Counted from the first letter of the stretch, positions 7,623-15,529 are shown. The stretch: 64,000 nt of DNA from an uncultured Porphyromonadaceae bacterium (GCA_905202215.1 CAJKRG010000009.1:15198-79197); one strand, 5' to 3'. Made by a program: numbers and translations. Notes: generated by a model not told the origin, from the sequence alone.

Positions 7623-8866
7623 TTGATGCGGTATTTGCGTGATTTGTAGGCGCTCATGTCGCCGAGGACTACTTTGTCGCCGGGCTGCAGCCCGCTTTTC
7701 ACTTCGACGTAATTATAGCCGGCATCACCGAGCAGCACCTTGCGTTTCTCGAGGTTGTCGGGCGAAGTCTCGACAAAGAGATCGTATTCGCCGGCGCCGC
7801 GGCTGTAGTAGGGCCCGATAGGGAGGCGGAGCACATCGTCCTTGACCTCGCGTACAACGAATACTTCGGCAGCAAGACCCGACCGGAGGTTGACGGCAGT
7901 ACTGTCGTCGAACAACACCGAGAAGGTGACAGCACCGTGGTTCGCTACAGGCGATACATTGATCACCGTGCCCGGATATATATTCTTGGCCACACGGACG
8001 GAGGCTTTTCCTCCGGCCGACAGCAGGCGTGCGTTGGTCTCGGAGATCTCGGCGTCGATCTTGAAACTCGACATATCGGCTATCGTCGCCACTTTCTCGC
8101 CGGGTGCCACCTGCTGACCTATGGAGTTTATGATATATGTGAGTGTCGCGGCGCGGGGCGACTTGAGGCGCGCATCCTCGAGCGTGCGGAGCTGTGTGTT
8201 GAGGTTGCGGTCGGAAATGCTGAGGTCGAGGCGCTGGCCCTTGATGACCGACTCGCGCATGCGGCGTTCGTTGTCGAGACGGCGGCGGAGCTGCTCAAGC
8301 TCGACGCATCCGGTCTTGTAGGCCAGTTCGGCCTCGCGCACGCGGTCGCCGGTGCCGGAGCCGAGGGCATCGAGGCGTTTCTCATTTTCCACTTCGGCCC
8401 CGAGACGGTTTACGGCCATTTCCTTGACTTTTATCGCCATTTCTATGTTGGTCAGCTCCGTGGCGTTGTCAAGTTCCTGCTGCTCGATTGCGTAGACAAG
8501 TTTCTGGCGGGAATCGCGCTGTTTGCTTATTTCGGCTTCGGTGGCCTCGAGGTCGAGACGCAGCAGGGGTGTACCGGCCTCTACCTTGTCGCCGGCACGA
8601 CCATATATTTCCACCACCCGCGATGCTATCGGCGAAGTGATGATTTCTTCGAATCCCGGCACCACTTTGCCTGATGCCTGGATTGTGCTCTCGATGGCGC
8701 CGCGGTCTACGATGCCGAGATTGAGTTCGCCGCGCTTGACACTTCCGCGTGCGAGCGACAGCACGAACGAGCCCCCGATTATAACGGCGGCTGCGGGGAT
8801 GCCGATACGCATCCACATTTTGCGGCGTTCGCGGCGTATTTCTTCGTGTGTGAGTTCTCTGTCCAT
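7616..8866 (-). CDS. Periplasmic adaptor (MacA/HlyD family)
   Basis: Membrane-fusion protein that links the inner-membrane ABC pump to the TolC-like channel. 416 residues with one N-terminal membrane anchor (about 19-40), a biotinyl-lipoyl-like split domain (SGKVVPGFEEIITSPIASRV on one side, RLKSPRAATLTYI on the other), a helical hairpin between them (about 110-220) and a C-terminal beta-barrel and membrane-proximal domain (LLGDAGYNYVEVKSGLQPGDKVV). First gene of the operon, 35 bases downstream of the sigma-54 promoter, so expression of the pump should respond to the two-component pair encoded at the end of the same transcript. Confidence 0.94.
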   Translation of the reverse strand: MDRELTHEEIRRERRKMWMRIGIPAAAVIIGGSFVLSLARGSVKRGELNLGIVDRGAIESTIQASGKVVPGFEEIITSPIASRVVEIYGRAGDKVEAGTPLLRLDLEATEAEISKQRDSRQKLVYAIEQQELDNATELTNIEMAIKVKEMAVNRLGAEVENEKRLDALGSGTGDRVREAELAYKTGCVELEQLRRRLDNERRMRESVIKGQRLDLSISDRNLNTQLRTLEDARLKSPRAATLTYIINSIGQQVAPGEKVATIADMSSFKIDAEISETNARLLSAGGKASVRVAKNIYPGTVINVSPVANHGAVTFSVLFDDSTAVNLRSGLAAEVFVVREVKDDVLRLPIGPYYSRGAGEYDLFVETSPDNLEKRKVLLGDAGYNYVEVKSGLQPGDKVVLGDMSAYKSRKYRIKN

Positions 8867-8900
8867 TTTCAGATAAAAAAACTGTTATGCCAATAATATG

Positions 8901-8915
8901 GCAATTAGCGTGCCA
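8901..8915 (-). promoter_or_regulatory. Sigma-54 (-24/-12) promoter of the efflux operon
   Basis: The minus strand reads TGGCACGCTAATTGC, a perfect match to TGGCAC-N5-TTGC. The predicted start lies near 8889, giving a leader of about 23 bases before the adaptor ATG at 8866. An NtrC-class activator is encoded in the same operon. Confidence 0.85.
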
Positions 8916-8956
8916 AAACAGGTAATAATCTGAAAATGTGATATATGCCAAAAACA

Positions 8957-8982
8957 ACGCCCGTCCGATTTCGGACAGGCGT
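8957..8982. promoter_or_regulatory. 26-base imperfect palindrome: activator site or bidirectional terminator
   Basis: Core GTCCGATTTCGGAC (8963-8976) flanked by further complementary bases on both sides with one mismatch pair. It is centred about 80 bases upstream of the predicted sigma-54 start, a usual distance for an NtrC-type enhancer site. It is also 85-110 bases downstream of the fucosidase stop and is followed by T-rich runs on both strands, so it could equally be a terminator. The two roles do not exclude each other. Confidence 0.65.
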
Positions 8983-9024
8983 ACGATTTTTTAGGAATTG
9001 AGGAAGCTGAGAATTTAGGAATTC

Positions 9025-9060
9025 AGGTCTTTAAAGACTTTAATGACCTTAAAGCCTTTA
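9025..9060. repeat. Intergenic hairpin H6, variant of H2
   Basis: Reads AGGTCTTTAAAGACTTTAA then GACCTTAAAGCCTTTA; compared with H2 at 3950-3985 it has the same words in the same order with about seven differences in 35 positions. Lies just downstream of the fucosidase stop codon. Confidence 0.75.
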
Positions 9061-9066
9061 TCGCAC

Positions 9067-10428
9067 TTAAATGGCACCGGCGATTTTGATGACCTGTGGC
9101 ATTTCGGCGACGGCGTCCTGCAGGGACTGCGGAAGGATAAGGCGCGATCCTGAGAGCTTGGCCGAGTGTTTGTCACCGAGCACGGTGACCTTGCCTGGTT
9201 TGCGCAGTCCCTTGAGTTTTACTGAGGCACAGGGCTTGGCGATGTGCACGTAGAGGTCGTTGCCGACTGTGGTAAAATATACGCCGTCGGCCTTGTTGTC
9301 GGCCGCGGCCGTCCATGGGTGTGAATTATAGATGGATTCGCCGTTTACGTCCATCCATCGGCCTATGCCGAGGAGACGGTCTTGCATTACCAGCGGAATG
9401 GTGCCGTCGGCCTTGGGGCCGATGTCGAGCAGCAGGTTGCCGCCACGCGACACGCGTTCGATGAGTGTCACCACAAGATCGCGGGTGCTCGAATAGTGGT
9501 CGAGCGTTTCGGCCCAGTTGTACCCGAACGAATTGCCAATGCCGCGGCATTCCTCCCACGGGTGGGCGTTTTTGGCCATATTTTCGGCCTGGGCGTCACT
9601 GAGGTCGTATTCAGTGGTGTAGAAGCCGCCATGACGTCCGCGGGTTTCCTTACCCCAGCGGTCGTTTACGACCACGCGGTCGCGTACGGGGCTTTCGTTG
9701 TAGAGCCATGCGAGGAATTCGGTGCTTCGCCATGTCTCGCTGGGGTGTTCCCACTCGCCGTCGGTCCATACCATGTCGGGTTCGTAGCGGGTGACAAGAT
9801 CCTTGAGCTGCGGCAGCATGCGCTGGTCGACATAGCGGTCGACATCGTTGAGGAAGATAGGATTATACCATTCGTAGAGCGAATAGTAGAAGCCCATGTG
9901 CAGTCCGCGGTCTTTGACGGCCTCGCTGAGTTCGCCGCAGAGATCGCGGTGCGGGCCTATGTCGACGCTGTTCCAGTTCCACGACTCGGCGCTTGGCCAG
10001 AGTGTGAAGCCCTCGTGGTGCTTCGATGTGAGAACCACATATTTAGCTCCGGATGCCTTGATGAGGTCGGCCCATTCGCCCGGGTTGAAACGTTCGGCCT
10101 TGAAATCCTTGGCAAAATCCTGATATTTGAAATCGTCGCCGTAGACCTCGCTGTGATAGCGGCGCGTGGCGTCGCCCACGGGGCTGGTATCGGTGTTTTT
10201 CTGCCACCAGTACCACTCGGAGTAGACCGGATTTGTGGTAACGGATTTATCTACGGTAGCCCAGGCGGGTACCGAATAGACACCCCAGTGAATGAAGATG
10301 CCGAAGCGGGATTGTTCGAACCATTCTGGCACGGGACGGCTGTCGATCGACTCCCATGTCGGCTCGTATTTCTGTGCCGAAGCCATCAGGCCCAGGCCGC
10401 AAAGCGAAAGCAGGATCAGTTTTTTCAT
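9067..10428 (-). CDS. Alpha-L-fucosidase, glycoside hydrolase family 29
   Basis: Exported exo-fucosidase that releases fucose from host or dietary glycans. 453 residues from MKKLILLSLCGLGLMASAQ, a clear signal peptide; an upstream in-frame ATG would bury it and is rejected. GH29 signatures: SRFGIFIHWGVYSVPAW near the N terminus, TSKHHEGFTLWPS, MGFYYSLYEW, and the nucleophile Asp in MVWTDGEW. A small C-terminal beta domain follows (from about 370). Divergent from an AraC-type regulator at 10570, which probably controls it (inference from arrangement). Confidence 0.95.
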   Translation of the reverse strand: MKKLILLSLCGLGLMASAQKYEPTWESIDSRPVPEWFEQSRFGIFIHWGVYSVPAWATVDKSVTTNPVYSEWYWWQKNTDTSPVGDATRRYHSEVYGDDFKYQDFAKDFKAERFNPGEWADLIKASGAKYVVLTSKHHEGFTLWPSAESWNWNSVDIGPHRDLCGELSEAVKDRGLHMGFYYSLYEWYNPIFLNDVDRYVDQRMLPQLKDLVTRYEPDMVWTDGEWEHPSETWRSTEFLAWLYNESPVRDRVVVNDRWGKETRGRHGGFYTTEYDLSDAQAENMAKNAHPWEECRGIGNSFGYNWAETLDHYSSTRDLVVTLIERVSRGGNLLLDIGPKADGTIPLVMQDRLLGIGRWMDVNGESIYNSHPWTAAADNKADGVYFTTVGNDLYVHIAKPCASVKLKGLRKPGKVTVLGDKHSAKLSGSRLILPQSLQDAVAEMPQVIKIAGAI

Positions 10429-10454
10429 AATAAGTACGGTTAAATTTTCCGATG

Positions 10455-10462
10455 CAAAGTTA
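10455..10462 (-). promoter_or_regulatory. -7 promoter box for the fucosidase gene
   Basis: Minus strand reads TAACTTTG, matching TAnnTTTG, 26 bases before the start codon. It lies back to back with the regulator promoter at 10539-10546; the 76 bases between are the likely operator region. Confidence 0.6.
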
Positions 10463-10538
10463 TAGAGAAACATCAAACAGACATGATATAATATTTAACC
10501 ATATCGGAAAATATTAAACAGATTGCACGGATAAAGAC

Positions 10539-10546
10539 TATCTTTG
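10539..10546 (+). promoter_or_regulatory. -7 promoter box for the AraC regulator
   Basis: TATCTTTG, matching TAnnTTTG, 23 bases before the ATG at 10570. No good -33 element at the usual spacing. Confidence 0.55.
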
Positions 10547-10569
10547 CAGTATCAGATACAAAAAAAGAT

Positions 10570-11427
10570 ATGGCTGAAATAAATTCAGATAACTTGCAAA
10601 TGCTCAACGCAGGCCATGCGCGGCTCGACCGCGACTGGAACTGGAGCGATATCGGCTCGCCCTTCACGCGCATATACTGCGTGACCGAAGGCAGGGCTTG
10701 GATTATAATAAACGGACACAGGCGCGAACTTACTCCCGGCCATCTTTATATCATACCGGCCTTTACGCGTCATTCTTATGAATGCGACGGACGGTTCAGC
10801 CATTATTATCTGCACATCTATGAAAGCTATCATAGCGGACGCACGATCTGTGACCGATATGAGCAGCTGCCGTTCGAGATTGTGCCGGCGGCCGGCGACC
10901 GCGAGATTTTCGAGTACATATGCCGTAGGCATCCCGAACTGGCTCTTACGGCATACAATCCGCAGATATACGACACCAAGAGCCGTCTGGCTGATTCCGC
11001 ACGCCGTTTCGACGCCCTCGCGGAAGCCGAAAAGATGTATATACGCGGAGCCGTTCTTATTCTGCTGTCGCGCTTCATAGAGCACGCCACACTGAAGGCG
11101 CCCGCTGTCGACCGCCGTCTCGAGCCGGTCCTGAAGTATATCGACAGTCATATCGACAGCGCCATATCGCTCGACCGTCTCGCCGACGAGGCTGCTGTCA
11201 GCAAACAGTATCTCATACGCCTTTTCAGGCACTGCTTCGGCACGACTCCGGTAGCATATATGAACAGAAGACGGATCGAGAAAGCTCAGCTGCTTCTTCT
11301 CACCACCGTCCTGCCGGTCAAGGAAATCGCCTATTCACTCGGTTTTTCCGACAGCTCCTATTTTGACCGTCTTTTCAAAAAAAGGACAGGTTGCACTCCG
11401 CAGAAGTATCGGGAAGAGAGAAATTAG
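10570..11427 (+). CDS. AraC family transcriptional regulator
   Basis: 285 residues: an N-terminal cupin-like sensing domain (about 35-110; GHLYIIPAFTRHSYECD is the typical arabinose-binding-type strand) and a C-terminal double helix-turn-helix (about 185-283) with the AraC signature ending in SDSSYFDRLFKKRTGCTPQKYR. Divergently paired with the GH29 fucosidase; a sugar-responsive activator of that gene is the simplest reading, though neither ligand nor operator can be proved here. Followed by hairpin H7. Confidence 0.93.
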   Translation: MAEINSDNLQMLNAGHARLDRDWNWSDIGSPFTRIYCVTEGRAWIIINGHRRELTPGHLYIIPAFTRHSYECDGRFSHYYLHIYESYHSGRTICDRYEQLPFEIVPAAGDREIFEYICRRHPELALTAYNPQIYDTKSRLADSARRFDALAEAEKMYIRGAVLILLSRFIEHATLKAPAVDRRLEPVLKYIDSHIDSAISLDRLADEAAVSKQYLIRLFRHCFGTTPVAYMNRRRIEKAQLLLLTTVLPVKEIAYSLGFSDSSYFDRLFKKRTGCTPQKYREERN

Positions 11428-11429
11428 TT

Positions 11430-11528
11430 GAAAGTTAGGAATTAGGAGTTAGTAGTCAGGAGTTGTGGCTGTGAAAGTTAATTACTAACTTGTAACTTCT
11501 AACTCCTAATTTTTAACTTTCTGACTTC
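11430..11528. repeat. Intergenic tandem-word hairpin H7
   Basis: Left arm (11430-11465) has GTTAGGAATTAGGAGTTAG-type words; right arm (11478-11528) has CTAACTTGTAACTTCTAAC-type words. Shares TAACTTGTAACTTCT exactly with H4, 4.7 kb away and in a different transcription unit. Confidence 0.8.
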
Positions 11529-11615
11529 CGATTGCCGCTATCGATTTTTTCACTTGAAAAAGGGCGATGCGAGGGCCGCTCGGTTTGTTTCTTTGCAGAA
11601 AAAATCGATATAGTT

Positions 11616-11807
11616 ATGAGTTTGACAATTCCTTTTATTACCTGGGGTGCCGTTGTGGTATTGACACTACTGATTGCAGCGGCACATGTATTCCGCACGG
11701 GATACCGTAAACATATTTTTGAATCGGGAAGCGAGCGTGAGGAACTGTTCGTGCCCGGCGATCCACTTCCTGAAAATGCGGAAGATTATGACGACGACCT
11801 TGATTGA
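11616..11807 (+). CDS. 63-residue single-pass membrane protein next to ThrE
   Basis: Starts at MSLTIPFITWGAVVVLTLLIAA; this begins exactly at a membrane segment (about residues 5-25), whereas the upstream extension is basic and featureless. The tail is strongly acidic and ends in NAEDYDDDLD. Its last codons overlap the start of the exporter gene (start 11788) by 20 bases, suggesting coupled translation and a shared role, perhaps an accessory subunit (inference). I do not recognise a family. Confidence 0.7.
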   Translation: MSLTIPFITWGAVVVLTLLIAAAHVFRTGYRKHIFESGSEREELFVPGDPLPENAEDYDDDLD

Positions 11808-12582
11808 AGAATGTCCGTCTTCCTCGACAGAGGAGATATGCACGTTTCTCGCCCGCTACGGATCGGCGCTTCTCGGCAGCGGCGCCACGTGCATACGTCT
11901 GGAGAAAAATATGAACCGTATAGCGCAGGCCTTCGGCAAGCGGGTGGAAGTCGCCACTATGCCGCGGCATCTTCATATAAGCGTATGCGACCCTGACGGC
12001 GGCGCATGCAGCACCGCTATCAGTTCGCCGTCGGGATCCGGAATCAGCTTCGATATAAACACGCGTCTCAGTGCCTTGAGCTGGGAGATTGCCGACGCAC
12101 GTCTGAGTCTCGGAGAGGCAAACGAACGCTTCAATGCCATAATCTGCAGTAGTTCGCGCCCGTCGAGGCTGCTTACCCCGGCCGTAGCCTTGGCCAATGC
12201 ATCGTTCTGCCGTCTTTTCGGAGGCGATTTTATTGCCATGGGGGTGGTGTTCATAGCCACTCTCGTCGGATTTTATATGAAATCCGCCTTGCTCAGGCGC
12301 GGCGTGGACATACGTGTGACCGTCTTCGTATGTGCGTTCATATCTTCCGTCCTCGGGGCGACCGATGTCCTTTTCGGCATCGGCGGCACGCCTGCGATAG
12401 CGCTTGGCACAAGTGTTCTGTATCTTGTGCCGGGAATACCGTTCCTTAATTCGTTCAGCGACATGCTCTACCGGCATTATATCTGTTCGCTAAGCCGTTT
12501 TGCCGATGCGATGGTGCTCACAGCCTGTCTCTCGGCTGGTCTCTGCGCCGGCATGGCCCTGATGGGCGTCGGCATGTTCTAA
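11788..12582 (+). CDS. Threonine/serine exporter, ThrE N-terminal-type subunit (PF06738)
   Basis: Inner-membrane exporter subunit of about 264 residues from MTTTLIEECPSS (another ATG at 11776 is possible). The N-terminal soluble part (about 1-110: ICTFLARYGSALLGSGATCIRLEKNM) is the hallmark of the ThrE/YjjP family; five membrane segments follow, with the family motif GTPAIALGTSVLYLVPGIPF near the end. The partner half is encoded at 12698-13189. In Corynebacterium the two halves are fused in one protein; here they are split, as in YjjP/YjjB. Confidence 0.9.
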   Translation: MTTTLIEECPSSSTEEICTFLARYGSALLGSGATCIRLEKNMNRIAQAFGKRVEVATMPRHLHISVCDPDGGACSTAISSPSGSGISFDINTRLSALSWEIADARLSLGEANERFNAIICSSSRPSRLLTPAVALANASFCRLFGGDFIAMGVVFIATLVGFYMKSALLRRGVDIRVTVFVCAFISSVLGATDVLFGIGGTPAIALGTSVLYLVPGIPFLNSFSDMLYRHYICSLSRFADAMVLTACLSAGLCAGMALMGVGMF

Positions 12583-12590
12583 TCTTTTTT

Positions 12591-12685
12591 AGGTGAAAGG
12601 TGAAGATAGTAGTTCTTCTATAATTTGCTTTCACAGCTTAGTCCGCCGGGGTCGCCAATTTCACTTTTCACCTTTCACCCTTCAC
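12591..12685. repeat. Intergenic tandem-word hairpin H8
   Basis: A perfect 13-base pairing GGTGAAAGGTGAA (12592-12604) / TTCACCTTTCACC (12667-12679), with further copies of the TTCACC word on the right side and a loop of about 60 bases. It separates the two exporter subunit genes. Confidence 0.8.
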
Positions 12686-12697
12686 AAAAAATAAGAT

Positions 12698-13189
12698 ATG
12701 ATTGGAGAAATATTGCAGGATGCATTGTTTGCGGCGATAGCTGCTATCGGCTTTGCCGCTATAAGTCGCCCTCCGCGCAGGGCCTATCTATGGTGCGCGC
12801 TTATAGCGGCCGTCGGCCATTCGGCACGGTTTGTGCTCATGAATTGCGCCGGGCTGCATATCACGGCCGCTACCACTCTGGCCTCATTCATTGTGGGCCT
12901 TTTGGCTGTCTTTCTGTCGCCTGTGGCAAAAATGCCCGCGGAGACATGTTTCTTTCCGGCGCTTTTGCCGATGATTCCGGGCATTTATGCCTACAAGGCT
13001 TTCGGCGGTCTCGCAATGTGTGTGCTCAACGACAGCGCCGGTGGCTTCGACCGTTATTTCAGCCTTTTTGCCCAGAATGCCATCGTCTGTCTGTGCATAT
13101 TGCTCGGCATGGTGGTCGGAGCTACATTGCCTATTTTCATTTTTGCGAAGACTTCGTTCAGGGCGACCAGAAAGGACAGCGGCAGATAA
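12698..13189 (+). CDS. Threonine/serine exporter, second subunit (ThrE_2, PF12821)
   Basis: 163 residues with about five membrane segments and the family motif FFPALLPMIPGIYAYKA. It is the YjjB-like half that completes the exporter with the protein at 11788-12582. Hairpin H8 in the intervening 115 bases could set the ratio of the two subunits (inference). Confidence 0.88.
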   Translation: MIGEILQDALFAAIAAIGFAAISRPPRRAYLWCALIAAVGHSARFVLMNCAGLHITAATTLASFIVGLLAVFLSPVAKMPAETCFFPALLPMIPGIYAYKAFGGLAMCVLNDSAGGFDRYFSLFAQNAIVCLCILLGMVVGATLPIFIFAKTSFRATRKDSGR

Positions 13190-13226
13190 CGGCTGAAGCA
13201 GTCTTTCTTTTTTCACTAAAAAAATA

Positions 13227-13234
13227 TACCTTTG
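13227..13234 (+). promoter_or_regulatory. -7 promoter box for the LysR gene
   Basis: TACCTTTG matches TAnnTTTG. The first possible ATG (13242) would be at or upstream of the transcription start, so the second ATG at 13254 is preferred as the start of the regulator. Confidence 0.55.
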
Positions 13235-13253
13235 TTGCAAAATGCGCTCTGTA

Positions 13254-14153
13254 ATGGAACTACGACAGCTGAAATATTTTGTAAAAGTAGCCGAAACACT
13301 CAATTTTTCGGAAGCGGCCCGAATTCTGTGCGTCACCCAGAGTACGCTGTCCCAGCAGGTAAAACAGCTCGAGACAGAACTTGACACCCCGCTTCTGATA
13401 CGGTCGAGCCATAGCGTGACGCTGACGGAGCAAGGCCGCGAGCTGCTGCCGTACGCGCGTCGTACTCTCGACGATGCCGACACTTGTATCGCACGAATCA
13501 ACGATCTCAATTGTCTTGCCGCCGGCACACTCAATATCGGTGTGACATATTCATTCAGTCCTATCCTCACTGAAACACTGATATCGTTCATGAGGCTCTA
13601 TCCTAAGATAAAACTCAATATCTTCTACAAGCCTATGGCCGAGCTGATGGATATGCTCAGGGCGCGTGATGTCGATTTCGTGCTGGCATTCAAGCCTACG
13701 AGGCCAATGGAAGGCGTCGAATCGCATATTCTTTTCCAGAATTGTCTGGCCGCCGTTGTGGGCGAATTTCATCCGCTCGCCGCCAAAAAGCGGGTGACGC
13801 TCGAAGAACTCGAGGGATACGACATGGCCCTTCCGTCGAAGGGGCTTCAGGCCCGGAATGCTTTCGAACATATCGTGTCGCCGGCCTATAAATTCCGTGT
13901 GCGCATTGAGCTTAACGAGGTAAACATACTGCTCAAACTCCTGCGCTCTACAAATCTGATATCGGTGCTTGCCGAGGCTTCCATTCACAACGAGACGGGT
14001 GTGAAGGCGATTCCGATCGATACTCCCGACAATGAGATGGCCGGCTGTGTGCATACCCTCCGCGACGGCTACCGCAAGCGGTCGATGCAGGAGTTCCTGC
14101 GGCTGCTCAGCGAGTCGCTTGCCGTGAAAGAACGCCAGAATGCCTGGATCTGA
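13254..14153 (+). CDS. LysR family transcriptional regulator
   Basis: 299 residues from MELRQLKYFVKVAETLNFSEAA, the canonical N terminus of the family; helix-turn-helix at about 18-37 (ARILCVTQSTLSQQVKQLE) and a periplasmic-binding-like effector domain from about 88. It resembles the CynR/OxyR-like group, but effector and targets are not evident. It lies downstream of the threonine exporter and upstream of an SGNH hydrolase on the same strand. Confidence 0.92.
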   Translation: MELRQLKYFVKVAETLNFSEAARILCVTQSTLSQQVKQLETELDTPLLIRSSHSVTLTEQGRELLPYARRTLDDADTCIARINDLNCLAAGTLNIGVTYSFSPILTETLISFMRLYPKIKLNIFYKPMAELMDMLRARDVDFVLAFKPTRPMEGVESHILFQNCLAAVVGEFHPLAAKKRVTLEELEGYDMALPSKGLQARNAFEHIVSPAYKFRVRIELNEVNILLKLLRSTNLISVLAEASIHNETGVKAIPIDTPDNEMAGCVHTLRDGYRKRSMQEFLRLLSESLAVKERQNAWI

Positions 14154-14179
14154 CTGTTTTTTATACCAATCATATTCCC

Positions 14180-14971
14180 ATGAAACGACTATTTCTGCTC
14201 TTTGCTCTTGCGTGTGCCGCCGTATGCCTTCGGGCGGCACAGCCTGATTCCACACGCGTGCTGTTTATCGGCAACAGCTATACCTACTACAACGATATGC
14301 CCGAAATGCTCAGAAAGCTGGCGGCCGGAGCTGCGAACATCGAGAAGCTGAACATATCCTACAAGGCCTTCACCCCCGGCGGCTGCACGCTCAGACGGCA
14401 TGCCGCCAACGAAGAGCTCCGCAAGGCGATCGCAGCCGGCGGCTGGGACTATGTTGTGATTCAGGAACAGAGTTCGGCGCCCGCGCGCCACTCGGCTACC
14501 GTAGCTCGCGACACATATCCGTATGCACGCACTCTCGACAGCCTCGTGCATGCCGCCAGTCCCGATGCCGAGGTAATTTTCTATATGACCTGGGGCCATA
14601 AGGACGGCTGCCAGACCAGGCACGACGGCTACCCCCTGATCGATACCTACGAAGGCATGCAGCAGCGGCTCGCCGACAGTTATCTCGAAATGGCCTATGA
14701 CAACGGTGGCCGCTGTGCGCCCGTCGGGCTTGCATGGAAGCGTGTCCGGACAGAGCGCCCATACGAAATCCTATATACGGCAGACCGTTCGCATCCCTCG
14801 CGACTCGGCAGCTATCTTGCCGCAAACGTCATATTGGCGACCATGCTTGCGCGCCCTTTCCAAAGCTCATTTACGGCTGATCTCGATCCGGCATTGTGCG
14901 AGTATATCCAGGCAACGGCGCAGCACACCGTGCTGAGCAATAAGAAAATGCTGAACATTGACGCTAAATAG
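14180..14971 (+). CDS. Secreted SGNH-fold hydrolase (DUF4886-like)
   Basis: 263 residues with a signal peptide (LFALACAAVCLRA). Catalytic Ser in block I (LFIGNSYTYYND), Asn/Gly blocks in the middle (TPGGCTLRRH; VVIQEQSSAP), and the catalytic Asp and His in DRSHPSRLGSYLAA. Probably an esterase acting on acylated sugars in the periplasm or outside (fold-based inference). 26 bases after the LysR gene, possibly cotranscribed. Confidence 0.85.
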   Translation: MKRLFLLFALACAAVCLRAAQPDSTRVLFIGNSYTYYNDMPEMLRKLAAGAANIEKLNISYKAFTPGGCTLRRHAANEELRKAIAAGGWDYVVIQEQSSAPARHSATVARDTYPYARTLDSLVHAASPDAEVIFYMTWGHKDGCQTRHDGYPLIDTYEGMQQRLADSYLEMAYDNGGRCAPVGLAWKRVRTERPYEILYTADRSHPSRLGSYLAANVILATMLARPFQSSFTADLDPALCEYIQATAQHTVLSNKKMLNIDAK

Positions 14972-14980
14972 TGTTAAATA

Positions 14981-15012
14981 TTTGGCGTTGAAGATCGAAT
15001 GTATTATTTTTG
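14981..15012 (+). promoter_or_regulatory. Promoter of the tmRNA gene
   Basis: TTTG at 14981-14984, 20 bases of spacer, TATTTTTG at 15005-15012: a full Bacteroidota -33/-7 promoter, with the mature RNA beginning 35 bases further on. Confidence 0.75.
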
Positions 15013-15047
15013 CATGAAATAGCTCCATCCGGACGCATTCTTACAAC

Positions 15048-15445
15048 GGGGTTGACCGGTTTTGACAGCGTGTAGAAGTGGTGGGTAAGCGTGCAGAGCT
15101 ATGAGGTCTATGCTCTATAATATCTGGCTTCGAGCAATTTAAATGGCGAAAATAACTACGCTCTTGCTGCTTGATTGAAGTACAGTAGATCAGCTTAATC
15201 GCCGCAACAGTTGCAGCGACAAGACATCGCCCGATTGTCCTTTTTCCGAGACTAATCGATCAGGCGGTGCAGGTAAATCGGAAATAGAAAGCCGCAAGCC
15301 TCGGGAAGCTTTCGAATTCTTTAGAGGATAAGGCCGCGGTTGGTGGTTTCAGGCCTGCCGCAGCTCGAAAATCAACTTGAAACTACGCACGTAGAAAGCT
15401 CATTAGTTCCGCGTTTGGACGGGGGTTCAAATCCCCCCAACTCCA
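15048..15445 (+). ncRNA. ssrA: tmRNA (transfer-messenger RNA)
   Basis: Rescues stalled ribosomes and tags the aborted protein. The 5' end GGGGTTG pairs with CAACTCC at 15438-15444, closing the tRNA-like domain; the T-arm loop GTTCAAATC is at about 15426-15434. The resume frame at 15145-15174 encodes GENNYALAA followed by TGA, so the tag is A-GENNYALAA, the form known from Bacteroides relatives. The CCA tail is not encoded in full. Length about 398 bases. Confidence 0.96.
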
Positions 15446-15450
15446 CAAAT

Positions 15451-15483
15451 AAAAAAGTTCCAACCATCGGTTGGAACTTTTTT
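15451..15483 (+). terminator. Rho-independent terminator of the tmRNA gene
   Basis: AAAAAAGTTCCAACC, loop ATC, GGTTGGAACTTTTTT: a perfect 15-base stem with a T tract, five bases after the tmRNA. The A tract on the left makes it usable from the other strand too, for the gene at 15530-15742. Confidence 0.93.
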
Positions 15484-15529
15484 ATTTAGAACGGACGAGT
15501 GTGGATCAGGCCGAAAACGGACCGGAATA

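Noticed and set aside
15451..15483. Possible tRNA-like or riboswitch structure after tmRNA
   Set aside because: It is a simple perfect stem with a 3-base loop and T tract, fully explained as a terminator.
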